Shown here piece by piece: positions 40,265 to 49,220 of a DNA stretch of 64,000 bases. The DNA comes from UBA10649 sp963700745. Its GTDB lineage: Bacteria; Actinomycetota; Actinomycetes; S36-B12. Position 1 is the first letter of the stretch; each line of letters opens with the position of its first letter. A program made the position numbers and the translations under genes. Under the pieces are notes generated by a model. It made no database searches, was not told where the DNA came from, and saw only the letters and a program-made list of their open reading frames with translations. The DNA lies in the NCBI GenBank assembly GCA_963700745.1, contig CAVOYT010000001.1, positions 62,001 through 126,000 of the forward strand. Direction: 5' to 3'.

Positions 40265-40500
40265 GAGGGTTGCCTCCTTTCACCAGATCAGTGACGGGAC
40301 GGTTGGGCCGGTCGGCGGACACATCTCAGTGGGGGCGATGCCACGCTCCTATCAAGTCACGCCGGCCGGTCCTTCACACCCGGCGCCGGCAAAACGCACG
40401 CATGCCAGACCGAAGTCGGCAACGAGGCTACGAGCCAGACGCCAGATGCGCAGGATCCAACCACCGCAACAGCGGCAGCGTCACCCTGACACGAGGCGAC
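40265..40500 (-). ncRNA. candidate bridge-RNA region of the IS110 left end
   Basis: About 236 bases without a gene, upstream of the transposase on the same strand. IS110-group elements are known to transcribe a bridge RNA from this non-coding end. Several short stems can be drawn (for example GCCGGCGCCGG-type pairing near 40380-40390 and GACCGGCCGGCG near 40360-40370), but no defined two-loop structure could be confirmed by eye. Confidence 0.35.
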
Positions 40501-40527
40501 GCTAGCCCACGCCACGGACGGCGGCGC

Positions 40528-41312
40528 TCACGCGCCGGGAACGGCGTAGCCCAGCGCCGGGTAGTCGCGGGCGTAGACCTCGGCCACCCGGGCGAGCAGG
40601 TCCGGGGTGTAGTAGTCGTCCATCAGGTTGCGCGCGCCGGTGGAGTAGCGGCAGAAGAACTGCTCCTGCAGGTCGCGATCGAGGTGAGCGCCCCGATGGT
40701 GTCCCACGACGCGTCGAGGTCCTCGAGGTGGATGATCGCGTCGTAGTCGATGATGCCGAGGCCCAGGTGGTCGGCCTGACGGCGCCAGTGCGGGTCCTGG
40801 TCGCGCGACTCCTGGGCGCCGATGACGTCGAGGAACTGGTCGAGCGTGATCTGGTCCGGCTCCACCGTCCGGCCGGTCGAGGCGCGGATCGCCTCGACGA
40901 TCGGGCATCGACTGCTTGAGGCCCTGGCCGATCTTCTCGATGTAGCCGGAGAGCAGGCGCGAGGCCGGGTCGCGGACGACGGTGAACCGCCGGTAGCCCG
41001 ACCGGTCAGCACCTCCTCGAGCAGGTCGGGCGGCAGCTGGAAGGGCTTGACGAACGGGGTCGCGTTGAGGCGGTTGTGCGGGCTCTCCTGGACCCGCTGC
41101 ACCATGCCCGGGTTCATCCGAGCGGCCTCGAGGCCGCCGAGGGTGGCCTTCATGGTGCCGCAGCCGGCCTTGGGGACCTCGACGTAGACGTATCGGTTCA
41201 CCAGGGAGATGTGCGTGTGCATGTTGACCGAGCGCCAGCCCATGGACTTCACGTAGGCGCGGGTGACCGGGCCGAGGTCGCTGCGGCTCGGTCGGCGGTC
41301 GGGCACGGTCAT
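40528..41312 (-). CDS. sulfotransferase family protein, frame-disrupted
   Basis: ATG 41312 (MTVPDRRPSRSDLGP). YVYVEVPKAGCGTMKATLG contains the PKxGCxT PAPS 5'-phosphosulfate loop of family 2 sulfotransferases. After a break near 41010 another frame supplies FTVVRDPASRLLSGYIEK, the 3'-phosphate site. The first frame resumes at TLDQFLDVIGAQESRDQDPHW, and another near 40690 gives DLQEQFFCRYSTGARNLMDD to the stop. About 260 residues. Probably sulfates a carbohydrate or lipid. Confidence 0.75.
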
Positions 41313-41367
41313 GTCGGGAAGGCTATCGGCCGGTGCTCGGCGAGGCCGGAGAACCGGGACAAACGAC

Positions 41368-41394
41368 GTGGGACCAGCCGTCGGCTGGTCCCAC
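41368..41394 (-). terminator. hairpin downstream of tRNA-Pro
   Basis: 12-bp perfect stem with 3-nt loop (41368-41379 / 41383-41394), immediately 3' of the tRNA on the minus strand. Confidence 0.75.
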
Positions 41395-41400
41395 GCGTGG

Positions 41401-41474
<74 letters not shown>

Positions 41475-41543
41475 AAGGCCTTGCGGAGTCTAGCCTGCCG
41501 CCACCGGCTAGGGTCCGCATCGACCCCGACCCAAGGAGGCCCC

Positions 41544-42554
41544 GTGGCGCTCGAGGACTTTCCGCGCTACCCGCTGATGTTCGGGCCCAGCCCGGTCCAC
41601 CCGCTGCCCCGCCTGAGCGCGCACCTCGGCGGCGCGCAGATCTGGGCCAAGCGGGAGGACTGCAACAGCGGCCTGGCGTTCGGCGGCAACAAGACCCGCA
41701 AGCTCGAGTACATCGTCCCCGACGCCCTCGCCCAGGGCGCGGACACGCTGGTGTCGATCGGCGGCGTCCAGTCGAACCACACGCGACAGGTCGCCGCGGT
41801 CGCGGCGAAGCTCGGGCTGAAGGCCGTCCTGGTGCAGGAGGCGTGGGTGGACTGGCCGGACTCGGTCAACGACCGGGTCGGCAACATCATGCTGTCGCGG
41901 ATCATGGGCGCGGAGGTGCGGCTCGACCCGTCCGGCTTCGACATCGGCTTCCGCGACAGCTGGAACCAGGCGCTCGACGACGTCCGGGCGCGTGGCGGCA
42001 CGCCGTACGGCATCCCGGCCGGTGCGTCGGACCATCGGCTCGGCGGCCTCGGCTTCGCCAACTGGGCGTACGAGGTCCAGCAGCAGGAGGCGGAGCTGGG
42101 GGTCTTCTTCGACACGATCATCGTGTGCTCGGTGACGGGCAGCACGCACGCCGGCATGATCGCCGGCTTCGCCGGTCAGGAACGTCCGCGCCGGGTCATC
42201 GGCATCGACGCGTCCGCGAAGATCGAGCCGACGCGCGAGCAGGTCGCCCGCATCGCTCGCAACACCGCCGAGCTCATCGAGCTCGGTCGCGACCTGCGCG
42301 ACGACGAGATCACGGTGCTCGAGGGCTGGGCCGGCGACTACTACGGCATCCCGGTCCAGTCGACGCTGGACGCCATCCGGCTGACCGGCAGCCTCGAGGG
42401 CATGATCATCGATCCGGTCTACGAGGGGAAGTCGATGGCCGGCCTGATCGACCTGGTCACGAGCGGCGAGATCGGCCCGGACTCGACGGTGCTCTACGCG
42501 CACCTCGGCGGCCAGCCCGCGATCAACGCGTACTCGGCGCTCTTCCGCGCGTAG
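41544..42554 (+). CDS. acdS: 1-aminocyclopropane-1-carboxylate (ACC) deaminase
   Basis: 336 residues, GTG start after AAGGAGG, intact. PLP Lys50 in FGGNKTRKLEY, GGVQSNHTRQVAAVA, and the pair Glu294 (VYEGKSM) and Leu321 (YAHLGGQPA), which correspond to the Glu295/Leu322 that separate true ACC deaminases from D-cysteine desulfhydrases (remembered from Pseudomonas AcdS). It breaks the plant ethylene precursor ACC into ammonia and 2-oxobutyrate, a trait of plant- and soil-associated bacteria. Stands alone between tRNA-Pro and a phosphoesterase. Confidence 0.92.
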   Translation: MALEDFPRYPLMFGPSPVHPLPRLSAHLGGAQIWAKREDCNSGLAFGGNKTRKLEYIVPDALAQGADTLVSIGGVQSNHTRQVAAVAAKLGLKAVLVQEAWVDWPDSVNDRVGNIMLSRIMGAEVRLDPSGFDIGFRDSWNQALDDVRARGGTPYGIPAGASDHRLGGLGFANWAYEVQQQEAELGVFFDTIIVCSVTGSTHAGMIAGFAGQERPRRVIGIDASAKIEPTREQVARIARNTAELIELGRDLRDDEITVLEGWAGDYYGIPVQSTLDAIRLTGSLEGMIIDPVYEGKSMAGLIDLVTSGEIGPDSTVLYAHLGGQPAINAYSALFRA

Positions 42555-42559
42555 CACAC

Positions 42560-42627
42560 TCGTCGAGTGGTCGCTCGCGCACCGCTGAACGGCCCCCGAA
42601 CGGTGCGCTGCCGACCACTCAACGAGG
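42560..42627. terminator. bidirectional hairpin between acdS and the phosphoesterase gene
   Basis: Imperfect inverted repeat with 26-base arms (42560-42585 and 42602-42627; about 22 pairs) around a C-rich loop, six bases after the acdS stop and between convergent genes. Confidence 0.7.
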
Positions 42628-42639
42628 CGGGCAGGTGTG

Positions 42640-43526
42640 TCAGCGCGCGCGGTCAGCGTCAGCAGCGTCGCCTCGGGGCGGCAGGCGAAGCGCACCGGCG
42701 CGTAGGGCGAGGTGCCCAGCCCGGCGGACACGTGCAGCACCGAGTCGTCCATGCGCCGACAGGCCCTTGGCCCGGCGTGCGCGGCAGGTCGCAGTTGGTG
42801 ACCAGGGCGCCGACCCCGGGCACGCACAGCTGCCCACCGTGCGTGTGCCCGGCCAGGACCAGGTCGGCGCCGTCGGCGGCCATGGCGTCGAGCACCCGCA
42901 GGTACGGCGCGTGGGTCACGCCAAGCGCGAGGTCGGCGGCCGAGTCGAACGGGCCGGCCACCTCGTCGTACCGGTCGCGGCTGATGTGCGGATCGTCGAC
43001 GCCGCGGACGTCGACCTCGCGGCCGTCGACCTTCATGGTGGCGCGCGCGTTCCCGAGGTCGAGCCAGCCGTTCGTGGTCAGCCCGTCGACGAGGTCACCC
43101 CACGGCAGCATCGGGCGCTTCGGCTCGAGCTGCGACGGACCCTTCGAGGTAGCGGGCCCAGTTGAGGGGCCGCGGCGCGTAGTAGTCGTTGCTGCCGAGG
43201 ACGAAGGCCCCGGGCACGTCGAACAGCGGATCGAGGGTGTCGAGGACGTGCGGCACCGCGTCCATGTGCGACAGGAAGTCGCCGGTGACGATGACGGCGT
43301 CGGGGCGCAGCTCGCGCAGCGACCGCACCCAGTCCTGCTTCTTGCGCTGGCCCGGGACGAGGTGCAGGTCGGACAGGTGCAGGATGCGCAGGTCGCGCTG
43401 CCCGGCGGGGAGGACGGGCAATGTGGCCCGGCGCAGCGTGAAGGCCTGTGCCTCCCAGTAGGCGTAGGCGAGCCCGGCGACACCGGCGGCGGCGGTGCCG
43501 ACGAGGGCCGTCGTGGCTTTGCGCAT
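42640..43526 (-). CDS. metallophosphoesterase with N-terminal membrane anchor, frame-disrupted
   Basis: MRKATTALVGTAAAGVAGLA gives an N-terminal hydrophobic anchor. The calcineurin-like core has LRILHLSDLHLVPGQ, VIVTGDFLSH, LGSNDYY (Asn of GNH type) and DLVLAGHTHGGQLCVPG. Breaks near 43140, 42785 and 42755 are bridged by matching family sequence; one frame gives DDSVLHVSAGLGTSPYAPVR near the end. About 295 residues. The family hydrolyses phosphodiesters such as UDP-diacylglucosamine; the substrate here is unknown. Confidence 0.82.
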
Positions 43527-43583
43527 GGCTCATGGTCCCATGGACGACCCGTCAGCGCGCTGCGGCGGTGAGAGAATGGGGCC

Positions 43584-44048
43584 ATGAGCGCACTCAAGGA
43601 CCAGCTGAAGACCGACCTCACCACCGCCATCAAGTCCCGCGACGAGGTGACGGCGGCGACGCTGCGCATGGTCCTGACGGCGGTCACCAACGAGGAGGTG
43701 GCCGGCAAGGAGGCCCGGGAGCTCAGCGACGACGACGTGCTGACGGTGCTGGGGCGCGAGGCCAAGAAGCGCCGCGAGTCCGCCGACGCCTACGACGGAG
43801 CGTTGCGACCGGAGCTCGCCGATCGCGAGCGGGCCGAGCTCGAGGTCATCGCCCGCTACCTGCCGCTGCCGCTGTCCGACGTCGAGGTCAGGACGATCGT
43901 CGACGCCGCGGTCGCCGAGGTGGTGGCGACGGGCGCCACCGGCCGGGCGGCGATGGGCGAGGTCATGAAGCGCGTCCAGCCGCAGGTCAAGGGCCGCTCC
44001 GACGGCGCCCAGGTGGCGGCTCAGGTGAAGGCCGCGCTCGGGATCTGA
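43584..44048 (+). CDS. GatB/YqeY domain protein
   Basis: 154 residues, intact: LKDQLKTDLTTAIKSRD, ATLRMVLTAVTNEEV, ELEVIARYLPLPLSDVEV and MGEVMKRVQPQVKGRSDG are YqeY blocks. The domain resembles the tRNA-binding tail of GatB, and the protein may bind tRNA; physiological role unknown. Divergent from the phosphoesterase. Confidence 0.9.
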   Translation: MSALKDQLKTDLTTAIKSRDEVTAATLRMVLTAVTNEEVAGKEARELSDDDVLTVLGREAKKRRESADAYDGALRPELADRERAELEVIARYLPLPLSDVEVRTIVDAAVAEVVATGATGRAAMGEVMKRVQPQVKGRSDGAQVAAQVKAALGI

Positions 44049-44066
44049 CCGTCTGCTCGAGGAGGG

Positions 44067-46277
44067 CTACCCCGACGCGCTGGTGCGGGTGCCCGGGTCC
44101 GTGTTGTCGAACGTCGGCGGCTCAGGGGTCTTCGTCTTCTCCGGCTTCGGAGCCACGGTGACCGGCGGCGGGACGTAGACGTACGGGTCGTTCGTCGTCA
44201 GCCCGTACTTGTTCTTGATGTCGAACGTCAGTGGCTCGGTGCCCTGCAGCGCAAGCTCCATGGCGTCGCGCCAGATCGGCCCCGGGAGGGTGCCGCCGAA
44301 GACCTGCGGGTAGTAGGTCCCCTTGATCGTGACCTGCTTCATCGGGTGCGCGTAGCCGCCACGCGGATCGCCGACCCATACGGCCGCGGCGAGCTGCGGC
44401 GTGTAGCCGGCGAACCAGACCGCCGCGGAGTCGTTCGTCGTGCCGGTCTTGCCGGCGACCTGACGCTCCTCGAGGGCCATGGCCTCGCCGGTGCGCCCGG
44501 GGATGGTGCCGTTGACGACCCCGTTGAGCATGACCGTCACGGTGTCGGCGACGTCGCGCTTGATGACGCGGTGCAGTTGCCGTCGGGGACCGGAAGGCGA
44601 GCGCCCTCGCGGTCGCGGATGTCGAGGACGACGACCGGCTCGCAGTAGATCCCGTGCGCGGCGAAGGTCGCGTATGCGTTGGCCATGGCCAGCGGCGTGA
44701 CCTCCATCGTGCCGATGGCCAGCGTCGGCACCCGCAGGAGCGGATCGCCGTTGCCGAGGGTGACGCCCATCGACTCGGCGATCTCCGCCGGGCGGCAGAT
44801 GCCCGTGCGCTCCTCGATCGTCATGAAGTAGGTGTTGGTGGAGTAGGCGGTCGCCCGGGCCATGTCGAGGGTGCCCGACGTCGTGGAGTTGCGGACCGTG
44901 ACCGGCTTGAACTTCTTGCCCGTCGTGCAGTTCTTGAACTCCGAGAACGTCTTCGGGCTGTACGACGGGATGTACTCGAACGGCGAGATGCCGTCCTCGA
45001 GTGCGGCGGCCAGCGCGAAGACCTTGAAGGTCGACCCGGCCTGCATGCCGATGGTGCCGCCCATGTCGCGGCCGACGTTGTAGTTGTAGGTCGTCTTGCC
45101 GCGACCGGACGTTCCCCAGTCGCGGTTCTGCGCCATCGCGATGACATGCCCGGTCCCGGGTTCGACCATGGAGATGGCGGCGGCCCGGCGGCTGTCGTCC
45201 TTGACCGGGATGTAGTCCGTCACCGTGTCGTAGGCGCCGTTCTGGGCCTTCGGGTCGAGGGTCGTGCGGATCGTGTACCCACCTCGACGAAGGAACGCCT
45301 CGCGCTCCTCCGGAGTGGCGCCGAACGTCTCGTCCTTGCGGATCGTCTGGACGACGTAGTCGCAGAAGTACGGGGCGTACGAGGACGTGCAACCGTTGGT
45401 GGTCAGCGACGGATTGAGCATCTCGCTCATCGGCTTCAGCGCCGCGCGGTCGGCCTGGACCTGCGTGATGTAGCCCAGGTCCGCCATGCGTCGGAGCACG
45501 ACGTTCCGCCGCGTCGTGCTCAGATCCGGGTTGCGAAGCGGGTCGTACGCGGTGGGCTGCTGGACGATGCCGGCGAGGGTGGCCGCCTCGGCCAGGTCGA
45601 GGTCGGCGGCGGGCTTGGAGAAGTACCGGCGTGCGGCGGCCTCGATTCCGTACGCGCCGGCACCGAAGTAGGCGATGTTCAGGTAGCGCTCGAGGATCTC
45701 GCCCTTGGTGAAGATCTTCTCCAGGCCGAGGGCGTAGCGCACCTCGCGGAGCTTGCGGGCGGCGCTGTCTCCACGCGCGGCGTCGAGCTCGTCGGCGGTG
45801 GCGGCCTGGTTGACCAGCACGTTCTTGACGTACTGCATCGTCAGGGTCGAGCTGCCCTGCTCGATGCCGCCGGCGGTCGCGTTCGTGGCCAGTGACCGGA
45901 TGACGCCGCGCAGGTCGACGCCGTTGTGGTCCAGGAAGCGGGCAGTCCTCGATGGCGACGGTGGCCTGACGCATGACGGGGGAGATGCTGTCGAGGGGCA
46001 CCTCGACGCGGTTCTGGTAGTACAGCGTGGCGAGGATGGATCCGTCGGAGGCCAGGATGATCGATCGCTGCGGCAGCGGCGGCGTGCTGAGGGCGTCGGG
46101 CAGGTTCTCGAAGTTCTTGACGACGTCGCGGGTGACGACACCGGCCCCGCCGACGAACGGGACGAACATGAAGCCGACGAGCAGTCCGGCGACGGTGGCA
46201 GCCACGACGATGCCGCCGATCCGGGCCAGGATTCCGATCGGCCCGGGTCGGCGTCCCGGTGGTTGCTGCATGCTCAT
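44067..46277 (-). CDS. class A penicillin-binding protein (PonA2-like), two frame breaks
   Basis: Short cytoplasmic Pro-rich tail and one membrane anchor (about residues 18-45). The glycosyltransferase domain (AIED, then after a break near 45945 ARFLDHNGVD, GSSTLTMQYVKN, KIFTKGEILERYLNIAYFG) is followed by the transpeptidase domain with active Ser in AGSTFK, STN, and, after a break near 44578, KTGTTNDSAAVWFAGYTP. Full length about 736 residues. Polymerises and crosslinks peptidoglycan. Divergent from whiB exactly as ponA2/whiB4 in mycobacteria, hence the PonA2 assignment. Confidence 0.9.
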   Translation of the reverse strand: MSMQQPPGRRPGPIGILARIGGIVVAATVAGLLVGFMFVPFVGGAGVVTRDVVKNFENLPDALSTPPLPQRSIILASDGSILATLYYQNRVEVPLDSISPVMRQATVAIEDCPLPGPQRRRPARRHPVTGHERDRRRHRAGQLDPDDAVRQERAGQPGRHRRRARRRAWRQRRPQAPRGALRPRPGEDLHQGRDPRALPEHRLLRCRRVRNRGRRTPVLLQARRRPRPGRGGHPRRHRPAAHRVRPASQPGSEHDAAERRAPTHGGPGLHHAGPGRPRGAEADERDAQSVADHQRLHVLVRPVLLRLRRPDDPQGRDVRRHSGGARGVPSSRWVHDPHDPRPEGPERRLRHGDGLHPGQGRQPPGRRHLHGRTRDRACHRDGAEPRLGNVRSRQDDLQLQRRPRHGRHHRHAGRVDLQGLRAGRRTRGRHLAVRVHPVVQPEDVLGVQELHDGQEVQAGHGPQLHDVGHPRHGPGDRLLHQHLLHDDRGAHGHLPPGGDRRVDGRHPRQRRSAPAGADAGHRHDGGHAAGHGQRIRDLRRARDLLRAGRRPRHPRPRGRSPSGPRRQLHRVIKRDVADTVTVMLNGVVNGTIPGRTGEAMALEERQVAGKTGTTNDSAAVWFAGYTPQLAAAVWVGDPRGGYAHPMKQVTIKGTYYPQVFGGTLPGPIWRDAMELALQGTEPLTFDIKNKYGLTTNDPYVYVPPPVTVAPKPEKTKTPEPPTFDNTDPGTRTSASG

Positions 46278-46468
46278 CAGACGTTCAGGGTAAGCGGCCC
46301 GGTTCCCTCATGACTCAACCGGCTCACTCATGTGGTGCCGATTTCACCCGTTTCCGCGCAGAATAACTCGTTAGAACTATACAGACTAGTTATATCTAGC
46401 CTTCCTGCGCGATACTGGACGGCGTAACGTCCGCCGACACGTGACGAGGTGAGGGGTGTATTGCGAGC
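46278..46468. promoter_or_regulatory. divergent promoter region, PBP / whiB
   Basis: 191 bases with an AT-rich core unlike the rest of the window. ctagttatatctag (about 46383-46396) is almost palindromic and contains TATA-type -10 hexamers for both directions; aacta-N7-tagtt lies beside it. The whiB 5' UTR of about 60 bases is GC-rich. Confidence 0.5.
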
Positions 46469-46783
46469 ATGACCTTTGACACCGATTGGGCCACTCAGGC
46501 GGCCTGCCGCACGACCGATCCGGACTCCCTCTTCGTGCAAGGTGCCGCCCAGAATCGGGCGAAGGCGATCTGCGTGGGCTGCGAGGTGCGCACCGAGTGC
46601 CTGGCCGACGCACTGGACAATCGCGTGGAGTTCGGGGTCTGGGGAGGCATGACGGAGCGTGAGCGCCGCGCCCTCCTGCGCCGACGCCCCAACGTCACGT
46701 CCTGGCGGCACCTCCTGCAGACCGCGCAGGACGAGTACGAGCGCCAGCGCATCATCACCGGGCCGGCCGAGCGCGCGAGCTGA
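46469..46783 (+). CDS. WhiB-family transcriptional regulator (WhiB4-like)
   Basis: 104 residues. Cysteines 13, 35, 38 and 44 give the C-x21-C-x2-C-x5-C iron-sulfur cluster pattern, then the GVWGGMTERERRALLRRRP turn and basic helix typical of WhiB. WhiB proteins sense O2 or NO through a [4Fe-4S] cluster and control transcription. Position opposite a ponA2-type PBP and next to ArsA-type ATPases matches WhiB4, a redox regulator. Intact. Confidence 0.9.
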   Translation: MTFDTDWATQAACRTTDPDSLFVQGAAQNRAKAICVGCEVRTECLADALDNRVEFGVWGGMTERERRALLRRRPNVTSWRHLLQTAQDEYERQRIITGPAERAS

Positions 46784-46824
46784 CGAACGGCGCCCCGCTG
46801 CACTAGTCGGCCGGGCCAGTCGGG

Positions 46825-48018
46825 CTACAGCGGCCCGGCCAGCAGGTCGCCGACGGTCCGCAGTCCCTCGAGGTCGTGCACGTCCTCGGCCAGCGCCGGC
46901 ACCGAACTGACCCGCACCCCCGGATGAGCCGCGGTGAACCGATCGGCCAGATGCCGTTGCCGTGACGCCAGGCTCGCCCGCTGCGCATGCAGGGTCAGCA
47001 GCGCCGCGGTGAGGCGATCATCCCTGGCCTGCGCTCCCTTCGCCTGACCGGCCTGTTCCGTCAGGATCTGTGCCCCGGCCGACGCCTGCTCGCTGGTGAA
47101 GTCCGGATCGATCACCGGCTGCACCCGGTTGAGCACGAGTCCGGCAAGCGGCATCTCGTCGGTCCGCAGCCGCTCGACGAAGTAGGCAGCCTCGCGCAGC
47201 GCGTCACGCTCGGGCGCTGCGACTACGACGAACGACGTCCCGTCGTCCTTGAGCAGGGCGTAGGTGGCGTCCGCTCGTTCCCGGAACCCCCCGAAGGTGG
47301 TGTCGATCGCCGCGACGAAGGTGCCGACGTCGGCAAGCACCTGTGCCCCGAGGATCTTGCTGAGCACGTTGGTGAACAGGCCGAAGCCCATCGCGGCGAT
47401 CCGGCCCAGCCCTTTGCCGGCACCTCGCGCGGGGGCGGTGAGGATGCGGATGAACCGTCCATCCAGGAACGAGCCGAGGCGGGCCGGGGCGTCGAGGAAG
47501 TCGAGGGCGCTGCGGGAGGGAGGCGTGTCGACCACGATGAGGTCCCAGGAGCCCTCCTCGTCCGCGCGCACCCGGAGCTGGCCGAGCTTCTCCATCGCCA
47601 TGTACTCCTGCGTGCCGGCGAACGACGAGGACAGCGCCTGATAGAAGGGGTTGGACAGGATCTGCTGCGCCTTGACCGGGTCGGCATGGCCCTCGACGAC
47701 CTCGTCGAAGGTCCGCTTCATGTCGAGCATCATCGCGAAGAGCGAGCCGGATCCGTCGGGTGCGCAGACACCGGGCACCTGCCGGGGGGTGTTGTCGAGG
47801 GAGGACAGCCCCATCGCCTGTGCGAGCCGCTTCGCGGGGTCGATCGTGAGAACGCAGACGTCCCGACCCCGCTCGGCCGCCCGCAGCCCGAGGGCCGCGG
47901 CGGTGGTCGTCTTCCCGACGCCGCCGGCGCCGGTGCACACGATGATGTGGATGCTCGGATCGGCGAGGATGTCGTCGATCGCCAGACTCGGCGCGTCCGC
48001 GAACCGGGCGGACGTCAT
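46825..48018 (-). CDS. ArsA-family ATPase, second of a pair
   Basis: 397 residues: IIVCTGAGGVGKTTTAAALG (P-loop), ILTIDPAKRLAQAMG-like A-motif (VLTIDPAKRLAQAM), DLIVVDTPPSRSALDFL (switch), and VVAAPERDALREAAYFVERL. The ATG overlaps the stop of the upstream ATPase gene (ATGA). The pair corresponds in position to Rv3679-Rv3680, which M. tuberculosis studies place in a cytoplasmic ATPase complex that limits redox stress; anion transport is not shown. Converges with whiB. Intact. Confidence 0.9.
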   Translation of the reverse strand: MTSARFADAPSLAIDDILADPSIHIIVCTGAGGVGKTTTAAALGLRAAERGRDVCVLTIDPAKRLAQAMGLSSLDNTPRQVPGVCAPDGSGSLFAMMLDMKRTFDEVVEGHADPVKAQQILSNPFYQALSSSFAGTQEYMAMEKLGQLRVRADEEGSWDLIVVDTPPSRSALDFLDAPARLGSFLDGRFIRILTAPARGAGKGLGRIAAMGFGLFTNVLSKILGAQVLADVGTFVAAIDTTFGGFRERADATYALLKDDGTSFVVVAAPERDALREAAYFVERLRTDEMPLAGLVLNRVQPVIDPDFTSEQASAGAQILTEQAGQAKGAQARDDRLTAALLTLHAQRASLASRQRHLADRFTAAHPGVRVSSVPALAEDVHDLEGLRTVGDLLAGPL

Positions 48019-49004
48019 CCGACCCCGCCCTCGGCGAGCAGGTCGGCGAGTTCGTACAGCCCCCCGAGATCGACGCCGCCCGGCAGCAGCGGCAGCACGA
48101 AGGTCGGCAGGCCCAAGGCCTCGATGCGGGCCATCTCCCGCTGCTCCAAGCTGACCCGCTGCGCATGGTCGGCGGCCTCTTTCAGCAGGGCCGGCACGAT
48201 CTCCTCCTCGTGAGCCGCGAGCCCGGCCCGTTGGAGCGCCCCCCGGATCGCCTTCGCGGGCAGGCTGCCATTGAGGGCCGCGACGAGCTGGGTGTCGTCC
48301 AGCACAGGGGGCCGGGTCATGTTGACGATGACGCCCCCGACAGGCAGGCCCTCGGCCCGCAGCTCGGCGACGCCGTCGACTGTCTCCTGGACCGGCATCT
48401 CCTCGAGCAGAGTCACCAGGTGCACGGCCGTGCGCTCCGAGGCGATGACGCTCATCACGAGGTCGGCGTGGTTGCGGATCGGCCCCACCTTGGCCAGCCC
48501 GGAGACCTCCGAGTTCACGTTGAGGAACTTGGCGATGCGGCCGGTCGGCGGGGCGTCGAGCACGACCGCGTCGTAGGCGTCCCGGGCATCCTTGTCTCGG
48601 CGCCTGACGATCTCGACCGCCTTGCCGGTGAGCAGGACGTCGCGGAGCCCGGGGGCGATGGTGGTGACGAAGTCGACGGCGCCCATGCGCTTCAGCGCCG
48701 ACCCGGCGCGACGCAGGTTGTAGAAGCTCTCGAGGTAGTCGAGGAGGGCGTCCTGCGCGTCGATGGCGAGGGCCCAGACTCCGCCTCCGCCCGGGGCGAC
48801 GGCGACCTTCCGCTCCTCGTACGGCAGCGGCGGGGTGTCGAAGAGCTGAGCGATCCCCTGTCGGCCCTCGACCTCGACCAGGAGGGTGCGCCGGCCGTCG
48901 CGGGCCAGGGCCAGGGCCATCGCCGCGGCCACGGTCGTCTTTCCGGTCCCGCCCTTGCCCGACACGACGTGCAGGGCCACATCGGGCCATAGGCGGGCAG
49001 TCAC
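48015..49004 (-). CDS. ArsA-family ATPase, first of a pair
   Basis: 329 residues, GTG start: LHVVSGKGGTGKTTVAAAM (P-loop), TLLVEVEGRQGIAQLF, DAVVLDAPPTGRIAKFLN and VNMTRPPVLDD. Get3/ArsA ATPases normally dimerise; here two coupled paralogues suggest a heterodimer. Divergent from the DUF4177-like/ridA cluster, with 54 bases between starts. Confidence 0.9.
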   Translation of the reverse strand: MTARLWPDVALHVVSGKGGTGKTTVAAAMALALARDGRRTLLVEVEGRQGIAQLFDTPPLPYEERKVAVAPGGGGVWALAIDAQDALLDYLESFYNLRRAGSALKRMGAVDFVTTIAPGLRDVLLTGKAVEIVRRRDKDARDAYDAVVLDAPPTGRIAKFLNVNSEVSGLAKVGPIRNHADLVMSVIASERTAVHLVTLLEEMPVQETVDGVAELRAEGLPVGGVIVNMTRPPVLDDTQLVAALNGSLPAKAIRGALQRAGLAAHEEEIVPALLKEAADHAQRVSLEQREMARIEALGLPTFVLPLLPGGVDLGGLYELADLLAEGGVG

Positions 49005-49058
49005 TGCTTCAGCCTATTCCGATGCCCTGCATGAGGGAGTTCGGACTAGTGTCGGCGC

Positions 49059-49220
49059 ATGACCACTTGGGAGTACGCCACCGTCCCGCTCCTCGTCCAC
49101 GCGACGAAGCAGATCCTCGACACCTGGGGCCAGGACGGGTGGGAACTCGTCCAGGTCGTTCCCGGTCCCAATCCGGAGAACATGGTGGCCTACCTCAAGC
49201 GCGCGAGGGAGAACGGCTGA
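49059..49220 (+). CDS. small DUF4177-like protein
   Basis: 53 residues, MTTWEYATVPLLVHATKQIL, then DTWGQDGWELVQVVPGP and a short basic end. The WEY...GWELVQVV pattern is that of DUF4177-type small proteins. Stop and next start overlap (TGATG), coupling it to ridA. Function unknown. Confidence 0.8.
   Translation: MTTWEYATVPLLVHATKQILDTWGQDGWELVQVVPGPNPENMVAYLKRARENG

Larger units (their letters stand above)
39710..40500 (-). mobile_element. IS110-family element remnant (left end plus transposase N-terminus)
   Basis: Covers the transposase fragment and its upstream non-coding part. IS110 elements lack terminal inverted repeats, so the outer boundary (near 40500, before the sulfotransferase stop at 40528) is an estimate. 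The right end and half the gene are absent. Confidence 0.7.
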
